From contig WHUX01000018.1 of assembly GCA_015179025.1 (NCBI GenBank), positions 514,911 to 578,910 of the forward strand: a stretch of 64,000 bases of DNA, given 5' to 3'. The translations under genes were made by a program, and so were the position numbers. Shown here in pieces: positions 1-11,899 of the stretch. The stretch is from Terfezia claveryi. Taxonomy: Eukaryota > Ascomycota > Pezizomycetes > Pezizales > Pezizaceae. Position 1 is the stretch's first letter; every line of letters begins with the position of its first letter. The notes beneath the pieces are model-generated. The model did not search any database and was not told the origin of the DNA. It was given only the letters and a program-made list of their open reading frames with translations.

Positions 1-2108
1 CTTCCCTCTGCCTCCTTATCCATAGCACCCCGCTCACTATATAACAGCCAATTGCATTACCTGTACCTCGTGGATGGCAATGTGCGAGCTGCCTTGAAAC
101 AGCCGCACAAGTTGTTTGTGCAGTGTGTAGGAAAACCTCTGAGCTGGGGAATTTGGCTCTGTTTATATCTTCTTTGCTTGTCGTTCTATTTCTCATTCTT
201 TTGAATACCCGCTTTTTATCCGCATCTCCAAATTATGCCCCACCGAGTGGAGTTCAACTCCATTTCTTATTTTGCGGACTCACATTGACGCTGCTAGCTT
301 CGCTGGACCGGAAAAGTCCATTTTATGTGGTAGTAGCGACTGGACCAGTCATGTCATGAAAAGCCCGCTGTCGTGACCGGGCCAGAACATATTCAAATAT
401 AACTATGTATAGAGAAAAAGGGAAGAAAAAGAGACGCGGGGCACTAGTAAACATAAATAAAATCAATATTATTTAATTTTACAGAATTTTGTTAAGAGGA
501 AGTATGAGTATTCGGAGTAGCGGAACATTTGTATATTCAAGGTGTGACTTGACCTCTATAGGTTCGAGGCAATGGTAGGACTACCTATTGGACGGAGCTC
601 TAAATACATGCGAACATCAGTTCTATACTTTTGACCCCTTACTATGACTGCTATTACTTTTGGTCTCTTTAGGCTGGCATGATTCTTCTTCACTTACAAT
701 GTAAACATATATATCCCGCCTAAGATTAATTACTCACTATAGGGGCCTGTCTATGAGTGCTCATATATGCATGTTTACACTACAATAAAGCATCAAAGCA
801 TCAAAGTCACGTGGCCTGAGGACTTTGTATCTATTGTACTGTAAGGTCTCGTTCTCCATTATTCATGGTCTTGGCGCCAAAGCTGCCATCATTTAAAATA
901 GGAAAGGGGAAAAGACTTTTGTTCCGCGCCTGCGTACGAGACATGTCTTCACAATATGAATTTACATGGATCTTTGTGTTACTATATTCTCGTGCCCCCA
1001 CGCGGACTAACAGATGCAATTCTCCATGAACCCCTGCTCTGCGGCTCGGTTTCATCGACAAACAGGCTGCGCACTCGGCTGCACGGCAACCCGCACGGAG
1101 TTCGGAAAACCAAAAAAGCGGTTGGGCTACGTCCCCACACACTTATATTTAATTCGAAATTTCCTATGACCCATACCCACGTAAGCTGTTGACGACTCAT
1201 TTGCGTATGGTGAACCGGAGGAACCGCAGAGTCGGAATAATTAACTCTCCGTTGATATAGCAAGGCGCACATGTGGGCTCTCGCCAGGCGACACAGCACT
1301 ACTCTTGGCAGCCATCGCCATTATTATTGGACAATTTTATCGCAAACGTCATGTTATTCATGATGCATGCATTTTTCTAGGCTGAACTACGTATACATCT
1401 GGTCTTTATTGAATCAACTTCAGTCACACTGGTTTGTTGAAGCAAACCAATGCCTCAACTTCCCGAACCATGTAGTCATATCGCCCTGCACTCTGCTAAA
1501 ACACCACTGTGAGAATTTGTTTGGTTATACGTACGTACTGTGATACAATACTAATCCACAGAGAGGAATTTAAACCCGGAACTTTGAGGCTTATATATAC
1601 GGATATACGTAAATCGGTAACACACCGTCTTTTTCATTTACAGGGCCCTAGTTTATGCAGCAGGAAACATAGCCCAACGGTTGACGGCGCTATGTAGACA
1701 TGTATTGCCTAAACTGGATGGCCTAAAGCACTATTTTCGTCCATTGGGCCTGGGGTTACATTGCTCTCGATGCCTCAGGATCTGCCAGAATTGTATGCTA
1801 GTGACTCTAGATTCTTCCAAGATATTTAATAGTCATACGCCGTCCCGATCCACAAAGTACAGGAATCAAGCGAGAACATTCACAACAAGCAGAACTTTTG
1901 GAAGTTAATGAGGACCACAATCTGACGACGTTATACACCCAGCAAAGTGCAGCAATATTCCGATTTCGTCCGTTTCTGACATATTGGGCAGGGCCTGGGG
2001 CACTTTTCACAACAGTCAATCCGCAATTATATTACGGTTCGGTACTGCTATAGTTTAACGAAGCTTTAGAGCTTGGACGGTTAGACAATACTTTCAACAA
2101 AGAACTCC
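1..2108. other. Intergenic, no gene recognised
   Basis: No reading frame here has the length, composition or motif content of a real gene. Short open frames on both strands (for example near 123-359 and 831-1299) overlap each other and resemble no family I know. AT-rich stretches near 430-490 and 690-790 look like ordinary fungal intergenic DNA. The last few hundred bases should hold the promoter of the RTA1-like gene that starts at 2109, but no clear TATA box or operator stands out. Confidence 0.6.
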
Positions 2109-3285
2109 ATGGATTCAAGCCTTAGTCCCTATAATTCGACAAGTCCATGCTTCGGGCTGACTGTCGAAGAGTGCATGTTTGAAAACAGCCCATGGGAATA
2201 CCGGCCTTCACTAGCCCTCAATGGCCTACTCGTGGGAATCTTTGGCGCCTCCCTGGCGGCACATTTCATTCAAGGGATATGCTGGAAAACCTGGGGCTTT
2301 TTCATTGCAATGGTACTTGGCAATGTTTGTAAGTTTGCCTATTTGACCTCTTATTAGTTTCTAACTCCATACTAACGTGAGTGGGAGTCAATAGGTGAAG
2401 TCATAGGGTACATCGGCAGGATCATGGCGTACAATGACATAGAAGGGCAAACCCCATTCCTGTAAGTGCCTTATGAGAAGATGAGTCCGTAGCCCGAGAG
2501 CATTTGCTAATTGCACGGCTTGTAGAATCCAAATTTGCTGCCTTACGTTTGCGCCAGCCTTCTTCGCAGCTGGAATCTATCTCTGCCTCTCACGAATCGT
2601 AATCGTGTTCGGTGCCGACATATCTCGCATACCCCCAAAGTGGTATACCTACATTTTCGTCGCCTGTGACTTCTTTTCCCTCGTATTACAGGGTGCAGGA
2701 GGTGGAATTGCGTCTACCGCTGCGAGTGCCAACAAGAGTCCCCAGCCTGGCACAAACGTGATGCTTGCGGGTTTGGGATTCCAGGTCTTCACCTTGGTTA
2801 TCTTCATTATTCTTTGTGCCGAATATGCTTGGAGAGTGATGCAGCGTGTCAAATCTGGTGGACAACTCGACCCTGTCCATGCGAAGCTCAGGCAGAGCAA
2901 GAGATTCAGGGGATTCTTGGCTGCCCTGGCCATCAGTACAATCTGTATCTTGATCAGAAGTATCTTCCGTGTTGTGGAGATGGCTGAAGGATGGAGTGGT
3001 TCTTTGATGGCGAACCAAACACTTTTCTTTGTCCTGGAGGGAGTGTAGGTCCCCAAGATTTCCCCCTCTACATCGATTATCCTCTAATTGTGTTCTTATA
3101 GGATGGTTGCTGTTGCTGTAATCATTCTGAATCTCTTTCACCCAGGATGGTGCTTTGCAGAAGGATACAACGTGTCAAACACCAGCATCAAGTCGGATCC
3201 TACCTATGACCGTGGCTCTGAAGTAGAACTCGCTAGTACCAAGAGGCAGCAGCCCATGATGGCGGGGCTTAATAGATCTTCTTAG
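2109..3285 (+). CDS. RTA1-like seven-transmembrane protein
   Basis: Four exons: 2109-2328, 2395-2461, 2526-3044 and 3102-3285. All three introns (66, 64 and 57 bp) are GT-AG, and the first has an ACTAAC branch site at 2371. Joining them gives one frame of about 329 residues, the usual length of fungal RTA1 proteins. Seen in sequence: a short polar N-terminus, about seven hydrophobic segments, the stretch EVIGYIGRI in exon 2, and GADISRIPPKWYTYIF followed by LVLQGAGGG in exon 3, all hallmarks of the RTA1 family. A helix ending FHPGWCF precedes a polar cytosolic tail. Family knowledge: RTA1/RSB1-type proteins sit in the plasma membrane or ER and are linked to lipid (sphingoid base) export and resistance to toxic compounds; the substrate here is unknown. 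Nothing is truncated. The start ATG directly precedes the first conserved segment. Confidence 0.93.
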
Positions 3286-6200
3286 TTTGGCTGGCACCAT
3301 CACTGGTGCTCCTTCTGTTGGATATATATACTGTATCTGATTTGGTCCATTTGGGTCGGCTGGGATCCAACTTTCTACTTTCTTTTATGGACTCTGTCTT
3401 GGGCGTTATTTGATGGTGGATACCTTTTTTTTAATTTTTTTTTTTTAAAAAAATACTCGTTTCTCCAGTTCGGACCCAGTAAGGGGGGATACATTTTGGA
3501 TTTGCGTGAGAATGGGAAATTGTTATATAGGCTGGGTTCTAGAGGGCAGCGGGGCGGGCATATTATACAGCGGAAAGGGATACATATTGATTCGTTTGAT
3601 GGTTTTGTTAAGTATATTTGTATGGACAATAATACCTGTTGTCTTTTGTTCTTAATTTAAGGTCGGCATCTGAGTACGAGCAGATTATAGTAGACTATAT
3701 TCCTCAATGAACCTTACTGATTTCTTGCTTTCAGTCGCAGCCATTGTATGAACTTGAAGCTGGTCTTGCAGTACTTACAAGCCGTTACACGATGAGCCAT
3801 CAGTAGGCGAACTAAAGGGCCAACCTATCGGGGGACGACAACGTTTCAAGACACCAGGAGGGAATCATTCTTATCTCCGAGTGTTAAAGGTATAGTGAAC
3901 TCTCGATACAAGCGAGTCTTCAGGACGGTTGCTAAATGAGCTACAGGTTCCTTTTGTTCCATACTCATGATACCTCTGAATTACTTCTTCTGCTTTGATT
4001 GTTCAATTGTACATATCTGCCGGACCTGATAGACTAACTTGTCTATCCTAAATCCACGCAAGTTTCCGAGTGATTCATCATAACCTTCGCCAGGACCGCA
4101 TATGCGAACTAAGCATTTTTTTAAAAAATAGTACCGGTCACGTGAAGGTATGCACGTACGTTATTGTAGCAATATTATTTGCATTACTAAGCAAATACCT
4201 AAGAAACTTTAGTCTGGTTGGCACAACACTACGAGGGTGTTGTGCCAACCAGACTAAAGAAACTTCTATACAGCAGACTCCTAAGCTCGGGTCTTGGTAT
4301 GAGACTCCAATAGCACAAAAGTACAAATGTATGTCCGATATACGATATATGATAACGATATAAGAATACATTCGATGTTAGAGATGGTTCAAGTGCCAAA
4401 ACAAATGCCAAAATATAAAATCAAGGGTTATTCTCATAGCTGATGAAATGTTTTTATAGCCGCCTGATGGGATTCTTATATCGAGAGTGTTCTGCATATA
4501 GAGAGTTTCTTATTTTCCTATATAAATCCCAATCACATACATCAAGAGGTTTCTTATAGCGGGGGTTGCTTATATCTAGAGTTCAATGTAGCGCTATATT
4601 CACTGTAGCCAACGTAAAATAACCAGTGAATAATCAATACTGGCTTCTCCTGCGGCCAAGGCACACTCGCCTTCGAAATGAGAAAGCGTGACCTACTACA
4701 TTGAAGCAACCTTCGAATTCAGCCTTTGAAACTGAAAAGCTTAAGCATGCACATGCCTCAGCTCAGGCGTCCTTCCCTAGGCTAAACCCTTAACTGTAAC
4801 CCTAGGCTTATTTATGACCCCATTCCACAGACCATAGGAACTTCGCCATAGTAGGTGCACGTTGGCTCCTAAAGTAAGACCGACCCTCCCTATCTTCCTT
4901 GACACCCCTGACGGGTTCTGGTCCATTCCATTCTCTCTGTGTAGGAGTGTAGATTAGATTATAACGTTCTCCGGTTCGTCGTGGTTTCTTATTGGGGCCG
5001 CATACAAGTAAAATATATTTTATTCATGATTTTATAATTATTCCAGCTTGGCTTTGGCTCGTCCCGCGGGACGATATCGTAGCGAATCGTAATCGCGGAC
5101 TCAGTTGACACATCTCCCAAAGGCACTAATACAAATGCATTGGCTATGACTGCTTATATACTAGCTATTTTAATGTCTACGATCTTGACTTCGACGTCGA
5201 CTAAGTCCGAATTAGGCTAGATATAGTACATATCATGTCCAGAAAGCCAAAGTATGATCCGCACCACACCGTTTTGATAATTTATGCCATAGTCCCATTT
5301 GATAAAATTTTGTCAAAATTCACCATAGCCTCAGATTATCAAGTCCAAGAGACTAGCATAGCTGCTTGAAACCTCTCCCCAAAAAACATATCAACTTCGT
5401 GATAACCCTGTACGGGCATCTAGACCTCCGACCATGTTGAACCGCGGTGCTCGTATGGCTTCAAGGGTGGAACACCAGATATCGATGGGGATGAAGGCTC
5501 GACGAGGACGTTATAGTGGAATTCAAAAACAGACGAGGGATTGAATGGGGAAGCATATCCTTACACATACATATATATGTATATCCGCTAAATTTTCTCT
5601 GAGTGCAATTCTGTTATAATTAATCAGTAATCAGAACCCTTTTTGATGAGCTTTCCTGCAGGGGGTGTGGGGGGTTTGATTCACATCTGGAATTATAGTA
5701 TCCCGGCTCCGGTACAGTGTAGAGTTACACCATCCAGCCCGCCTTAGATGTTAATAGCAGCTTTCACTGCGCGAGGAAGTGTAAGTGGACCGTTGGTACT
5801 TACCGGTGAAGTCTAAGATTGGGCTCCACAAGTGATACCTTCAAATTTAGCGAACATGACCCCCCAAAAAATAATAACGTAGGGGATTTAATGAGAAAAG
5901 GAACTAGTAAAGATACAGCGTACTTGTGGTAGCCCATGAAAGTTCCCATCCATATGGTACGAGTAACCGATGTTTCACTGATGCTGCTTCAACTCAATTC
6001 TACTATGTATATCGATAAGCATCACTACAGGTGTCAGAAGTGCCATTCATGTTATGTACGATACAATTTAAGAGAGCACAGGGCGGGTAGCTAAACCAAT
6101 TAACATAGTCTTGGCCAATATGGGCCGGGGTAGCCGAGCCTACTGTATGTGTATCTAGCGTGGACCTGATAACTTGCCTTGTCCTTGAATCCACCCGGGT

Positions 6201-6800
6201 TCCCTGGTGGCTCATCATGGTCCCCTTAAGGGGACTGCATATGAGTAATGAGTCTTTATAAAAAAAATTCAAAGAAAAGGTAAAAGTTTTCGAGTAAAAG
6301 TCTAAGGTGTAGTGAAACCAAACCTGTTGCTCATGTGGTACATTTGACTCCCAACTGTGTTCTCATAGCGTACTAGTACCTTCAATAACAAGCCTGTTCC
6401 AAAATATTAACGTTATACAGCGAATATCCAGCATACTTACGGGTATAGGTTAGTTTAATATGCTTAAGCAGCTTATATCAACCTCGATTAATCTAACGCC
6501 TGGGGGTCCCCCATCGTCAACAAGCCACATGGGCCATGTAGCAGCGTCACACAGAGGCTGGGTACGGCAGCCTAGGGCTCAACCAGACAAAACCTAAGGC
6601 TACAGCTACTCTACGGCGACTTAAAAGGTAGTCACACGATATAGCATATAGTGTATATGCATATATCTGATGGCGCCTGATCTTTTATTTCGATATGGGG
6701 AGTTAGGCACAGGTAGGCCGGTAAATAGACAACTTTTTCGGTGATTACCGTTGGAGAAAAACGAAATAGATATAAAATTGTACTATATAAAAACTGTATA
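3286..6800. other. Intergenic, AT-rich, no gene recognised
   Basis: No coding region is supported. A poly-T/poly-A tract lies at about 3424-3457, just downstream of the RTA1-like gene. The only strong structure is the palindrome at 4207-4259, listed separately. Around 4440-4600 there are phrases such as 'ttcttatatcgagag' and 'cttatatctagagttc' that resemble the ends of pogo/mariner-type elements, but no matching partner end was found. Confidence 0.55.
4207..4259. repeat. 53-bp perfect palindrome with 23-bp arms
   Basis: Arms 4207-4229 and 4237-4259 are exact reverse complements, separated by a 7-base loop (tacgagg). The arm contains tagtctggttggcacaac. The same 15-18 base word recurs at 10766-10780 (reverse orientation) and at 21607-21624 (direct), so it is a dispersed repeat and not a chance hairpin. 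It may be the fused ends of a small inverted-repeat transposon; the parent element is not in the window. Confidence 0.8.
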
Positions 6801-7506
6801 CAGTCGAACCTCTCTTACTGCATGATGTCCGTCAGAGCACTTTTGGTGCAGTAAGACAGGTTTATGCGGTACTGGCGAAAATGAGAAAAAGAGCTGATAT
6901 TAAACTAAATACATGACACACTGACTAAATACATGATATCCCGACTAAATCCATGATATCCCGACCCGTTCCCACCCACTTTAATCGGATCTAAGCCATT
7001 TCTCGAGGTGTGATTGCTGCTTGCGTTTCATATTGAGGTCTGCCATGCGGTTGGTTAGAGTAGTAATAGACTCAATTAAGGCTGAATTTATTTGCTAAAT
7101 GGTAGCGATAGAGCTGTGCACGCTCACCGTCTGTTGGATCGGAAGTTGCTATATATGGTACAGATGCCATTGTGCGCTGCCTATGTGAAGAGAAGAAAGT
7201 AAAAGATAAGATGTGGGACTTCTGCTCTTTAAGCTATAACACTGAATCCGAATACCTGCGTTAGTTGCTGTTGACCAGGGTAGAATATCCGGCTGAACTC
7301 ATACCCTGCTATGCCATCTCGGAGTGCCTGTACACACTAATCTGAATTTTGGGAAGGCGCCAACAAGTATGCATGCAATGTTACAGTTATGCGGTTTTTA
7401 GCCCCTTAGTGTGTCGTTTTTACTAACAAAAAAACTCGTCAGGAGCTTGGTATGCGTTATCAGAGGATATGCGCTTATATAGGATGCAAAGTCGTAGGTT
7501 CGACTG
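6801..7506. mobile_element. Pogo/mariner-type MITE with TA target duplication
   Basis: The ends are perfect inverted repeats: cagtcgaacct at 6801 and its complement aggttcgactg ending at 7506. TA dinucleotides flank both sides (6799-6800, 7507-7508), as expected for the Tc1/mariner/pogo superfamily. The left arm also holds a hairpin (cttactgca at 6815 with tgcagtaag at 6848). Inside are about three or four short direct repeats of 'ctaaatacatga' (6903-6962). No transposase frame is present, so this 706-bp element is non-autonomous. It ends about 60 bp from the terminator side of the tRNA-Ser gene. Confidence 0.72.
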
Positions 7507-7564
7507 TATCAGATCGCTTACCAGAATATTAAACTATCTGTACGTTCTTAGAGAAAAAAATTGA

Positions 7565-7655
7565 CGACGTCGACAAGACTCGAACTTGCGCACGCAGAAC
7601 GTAAGTGATATTGAGCAGTTCTAATCACTCCCCTTAACCACTCGGGCACGACGTC
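7565..7655 (-). tRNA. tRNA-Ser (anticodon AGA) with 9-nt intron
   Basis: On the minus strand the sequence folds as a class II tRNA. A perfect 7-bp acceptor stem (GACGTCG/CGACGTC) is followed by a 3-bp D stem with the A-box phrase GAGTGGTTAAGG. The anticodon stem AGTGA/TCACT is perfect only if a 9-base intron (7610-7618) is removed between positions 37 and 38, which leaves the normal loop TTAGAAA with anticodon AGA. A 14-nt variable arm and a T arm with TTCGAGT follow. The mature tRNA is 82 nt. A run of seven T (minus strand) just past the 3' end is a typical RNA polymerase III terminator. It decodes serine UCU (and UCC after inosine modification). Nothing suggests decay. Confidence 0.92.
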
Positions 7656-7684
7656 TTGGTATGTATTTTACATAAAATATAACA

Positions 7685-7764
7685 TGATAACTTAACTATA
7701 ATGTAACTTAACTATAATGTAACTTAACTATAATGATAACTTAACTATAATGATAACTTAACTA
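7685..7764. repeat. Short tandem repeat, about five 16-17 bp units
   Basis: Units of tgataacttaactataa or tgtaacttaactataa are repeated about five times, starting 30 bp upstream of the 5' end of the minus-strand tRNA-Ser gene. No function is implied. Confidence 0.85.
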
Positions 7765-8439
7765 CTAGCTGTACATGTCTCGATGAAGTGTAAAGTAAGC
7801 CTTACTTTTGGCATAGTGCTTTATCTCAATAATAATATGAGACCCATGTTAGAATACAATATTCCTAATCCTAGGTCATTGAGGCTCTGCCCCATGAGTC
7901 AGTGCTATGCACCCTCAGAAACCCCGCTTCAGTTTATGAGTGAAGAGTTATTCAAACTCGAAGATTTATAAGGATTCTCGACTCCGGGCCCGATATTTGC
8001 GAGAGGAGTGGTATCCAATTCAAAACGGGTGTTCTATTCGCAACTCCAAAAGTTACTTGGGGACCGGGCACCAGAAGAAGCCTAGCTGTATTGATATGAT
8101 GAAAGCACCCTCTCGATTGGGCACCTATATATAAACCCATGAACCCTCGCAGGTTCGGTTTTAAGCTTGTGGCTCAAATAAGGTACTACAATCGAAAACT
8201 CCCCACACAGTGTTTGGAATGAATCCCTGTCTAAGGTATCCATCATCGTGAGCAGCATGCCATTTGGGAATCATGCACACTCTACAAAATTTCTTCAGAC
8301 GTCTCCAGTGATAACTAAATTGTGGTCGCTTACCACTACGAGGGGAAACCATCCCTTCAAAAATGGCATTATACCACAGTATAGACTACCAATCAGCGCT
8401 CAGACTGGCGCAAAGTCTCAATTTCATACGTCGATTTCG

Positions 8440-10055
8440 ATGCAAAAACGGCTAATCGTGGGCTGTGATGGCACAGGACAATCCTCAATGAGAGGTCCTG
8501 CTGCCATACCAACAAATGTAACACGTCTTTGCTCAGCACTGCACGGCAGTGCTACACAAATCATCTTCTATCAATCTGGAGTTGGCACTGCCACAATAGG
8601 GGAAATGTACACCACTGTTGCAAGTAAGTTACAACCAATATGTCGCTTACGTACATTTTATCTTGTGACTTACCACATAAATGGCATAGGCGGGACCGGT
8701 CTTGGGATCAATGATAATATTCTCGATGCCTACCAATTTCTGTCGAATAATTATGAGGTTGGTGACGAGATATGCCTCTTTGGGTTTTCCCGCGGAGGAT
8801 TCGCTGCATGTGTTTTAGCGAACATCATAATCCGGCTAGGCTTATTCCAAAAACGGTATTTGTGGATGATGCGGAAAGCCTGGTCACGTTATATCCAACC
8901 GGATAAAGGGGTAGCGTTCAACGACTTTGTGGAGAATATGTGGAGAATTGATACGGACCGCTCCCAGCGGGTAACTATCAAGGTTCTAGGCTTATGGGAT
9001 GCTGTTGGAAGTGTTGGTATGCCTGATTATGAATGGGTTAAGTCTCGCGGATTTAATAGTTCCTATTCTTTCTACGATCCAACGCTAGTATACGGTCAGT
9101 GCTCCCTCACGTATTCATTGATTATCTATCTCATGGATCTAATTATAAATTGACTTAGGGATTGAAAATGCATTTCACGCACTTGCTATTGATGAACTGC
9201 GAGCACCATTCACACCGATGCTGCTATATCTCCCAGACCCAAAAAGCAATGTATCGGGTTTCCCAGGTGATTTACCTTTCATATGCAAGTCCGGTATATA
9301 GTAGGGATTTGACTCTAACTCACTGTGTCCTAGAGATTAACCTCAAGCAATGCTGGTTCCCGGGTGTGCACACTAATGTAGGAGGTGGTTATCCGGACTC
9401 ACATATGGCCGACCTTTCACTCTTTTGGATGCTAGAGAAGTGTAGAGGTCTGTTGGATTTTGAGGAGCTTTTCATAGCCCAGACCATCCAGGCGAATCAT
9501 TTTCCACAGCACAATTTTGGAAAACTGAGAAGAGGCATCTCACGAATCTATCCAGGGTGGGCCAAAGGCAGAATTGAAGACTCTTACTGGACGAGTCTCA
9601 TGCCGTTGCTTGGAAAGTCTTATCGAAAACCTGGGCAGAGCAAGGGCATAACGAACGAGGTAATACATTGCAGCGTGAGGAGGCGCTGGCAGTGCCAGAA
9701 GCTGAAATGGAGGCCTAGAGCGCTCAGTGGCTTTACGCCAGTGCAAGATGGTGATACTCGTGAGTGGCAATGGGTCAAACCTTCGATGGGTGGGCAATCA
9801 GTTGCAATAGAACTACCGGAAGAACCTTTTCAGCGCTCGCCCACATCGTGGCAACACAGGCTCAGGAATATCAGTGCGAAGCGATTGAATTTTAACAGGA
9901 AGCTTGATTTTCTGGCAAAGAACTCCCACGCGTATCTGAGGGAAGATTATGAACCGCCTATAAACCGCCCAGGTCACGAGGCGAATTCTTCCAAAGTGAG
10001 TGACTTTCTTTTTAATTTGGTTAGGTGGCTCAAGACTAGGCCCAGAATATTATAG
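8440..10055 (+). CDS. DUF2235 alpha/beta-hydrolase family protein
   Basis: Four exons (8440-8623, 8690-9094, 9159-9266, 9334-10055) join across three phase-1 GT-AG introns of 66, 64 and 67 bp into a frame of about 472 residues. Seen: KRLIVGCDGT near the start, NVTRLC, a FYQSGVGT strand, GTGLGINDNILDAY, the nucleophile elbow GFSRGGF, LGLWDAVGSVG, and the His-containing motif GVHTNVGGGYPDS. These are the landmarks of DUF2235 (Tle1-like) hydrolases, whose catalytic triad is Ser-Asp-His. Bacterial Tle1 members are phospholipases; fungal members are mostly uncharacterised, so substrate and location are unknown. The start at 8440 places Met just before the first family strand. The frame stays open upstream to an ATG at 8248, which would add 64 residues without family similarity. 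The familiar DGTW appears here as DGTG. Confidence 0.88.
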
Positions 10056-11686
10056 GGTTGGGGGTGAGATCTTGAAAGAATTACTCTTCAAAGCCACACT
10101 AGAGCTCAGCTTTCAGGTCTGTTCTAGGCGCAAACAACAAGGGGGGTAACATGTACATATTTGTTAGCATCTCCACCCACCTTAGCTGGAAATACCATCA
10201 CACCAATACAATATCATCCCTACTCATTGCACACTATAGCAAGATGTTTTTGAATGTTCTCACAAAAGTCTTGGATATTTTATTGAACTTCCCCCCCAGC
10301 AATAATACATTTAGACCGCCGTGTCTATTCTGTGAATAACTGAGGGTAACAAATTTAGCGAATTTGTGCGGCGGAGCCACTACCACGATTGGTACTAGTG
10401 AATACCGGTGACATGGAATCCCGCGGTAAATTGATATTATTGTCTGTTAAATCTGTTAAAATAGTCACATCTATGTGCATTCCTTTGCCAATACTATCAT
10501 ATAGTCTAATTGGAGAAGCTTCACTTCAGGGTAACCAAAGATCCAGATCTGAAGAAAAATTAGTCTCATGAACCGTATTTTGCAAGTTAAATTAGTATTA
10601 CAAAGATTATCGTCTAGTCTCACATGCCTACTGAGCTTATTCCCTGGCTGCCTTTTCACAGATCAGGGATGGATTAATCTGAGCTGAAAATCCGAAAACA
10701 ATATTTGAAACGTTGAATTGATCTTCCTATTAGGGACATTCAGCGTTGGATTCTCTGGTCTCTGGGTGCCAACCAGACTAATTCTCTGGTTCTACAATTT
10801 CTAAATTTAGAAAAAATCGATTTTCAGAATATTTAGACTTTGTTTGTTATATGGACTTGGCTGTCTCTCTGTAATTTTTATTTCCCAGGGAAGCGGAGAA
10901 AATTCTCAAAAGTTCTGTTGAGAATTCTATTTTCTAGCGCAGTGAAATTGAAATCAATTGCTTGAAAACCTTATTCATAGTAATAACCCCACGGACCAAG
11001 TCGCTTAGGAGCCTTTTGAGAGGATAATTGTACCGGGGGTCAAAGCCATTCGCGAGAACCAGACTATTCGCAAGTGCATATTATAATCACCAATTTGCGA
11101 TAGCCCAGTACACATGATCTTGAAAACTATCGAAATAATCATATGTTGTTAAGCTATACTCGACGGAAGTGCCTTGCAGGCACACAAATTTGTATTATCT
11201 CGAAAGGAAGGAGGGGTATGAAAGTCACGCATACCTCAACCGCTCATCAGATGGCCCGGATAGGTGCTGCTGGGGTAACAAGCCAGCTTTTGCTATCCAC
11301 TTTATTAACCAACAAAAAGCCAGGGCAATACCGTCAAGACCGAATGAAAATAACGCCACCCACAGCAAGCCAACATAGCGGCCCTGATTGGCTCCGAAGA
11401 CTTTAGGCTCAAATCGATGTCATTATGATACTGTTGTGGAAAACAAGGATTCGAATCACCCACTTCAAAACCAAGTAGGTAATCATCGACACTCAAAAAG
11501 AGAAATATATATATAAAATCATACCGCTGACGCCGCCGGAGGAAAATAAGAGGAAATAACTCGTATTCATTAAGAATTCTATATCACGGTGTTTCTGATT
11601 CTCTCTCTTCATTGCCGTCTGTTTCATTAGGCTATTCCTGATGCCCATCTATGAGCTTGAGTCAGGATGCTAGATACCAGCTATAG

Positions 11687-11709
11687 GATTCAATTTTTTG
11701 AATTGAATC
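11687..11709. repeat. Small hairpin (9-bp arms)
   Basis: gattcaatt at 11687-11695 pairs with aattgaatc at 11701-11709 across a 5-base loop. It lies about 190 bp past the stop of the minus-strand MEDS-PAS gene and could lie in its 3' untranslated region. Role unknown. Confidence 0.6.
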
Positions 11710-11770
11710 AAAACTTGTCATTGAGCGTCATGTATACCTTCAGCATCACTTCCCAAAAGCTGTCTCAAAC

Positions 11771-11800
11771 CAATTTTTCATAAAATTCTATGAAAAATTG
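11771..11800 (-). terminator. Perfect 12-bp hairpin in the likely 3' flank of the MEDS-PAS gene
   Basis: caatttttcata (11771-11782) and tatgaaaaattg (11789-11800) are exact reverse complements around a 6-base loop, about 100 bp beyond the stop codon of the minus-strand gene. Fungal mRNA 3' ends are not normally set by hairpins, so the terminator label is tentative. It may be a 3'-UTR structure or a tiny inverted repeat. Confidence 0.3.
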
Positions 11801-11899
11801 ATTGACCCCTCAAATGTAAAATAGGCGGGGGTGCCAAATTCGTACGCAAGCCGCTAGTCTCTGGCACTTGCATTGCGCCCTTCCGCCCACCGGCTTCGA

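Larger units (their letters stand above)
10056..11899. other. Intergenic, no gene recognised
   Basis: No supported gene lies between the DUF2235 gene and the 3' end of the MEDS-PAS gene. It contains one copy of the tgccaaccagacta word at about 10766-10780, flanked by the 10-bp direct repeat attctctggt (10750-10759 and 10781-10790), and two hairpins close to the MEDS-PAS gene. Confidence 0.55.

Noticed and set aside
123..359. 78-residue open frame with hydrophobic stretch
   Set aside because: Composition is typical of AT-rich non-coding DNA. There is no family match and no supporting neighbour.
11440..11500. Possible tRNA on the minus strand (gattcgaatc B-box-like word)
   Set aside because: No acceptor stem, D arm or valid anticodon stem can be formed.
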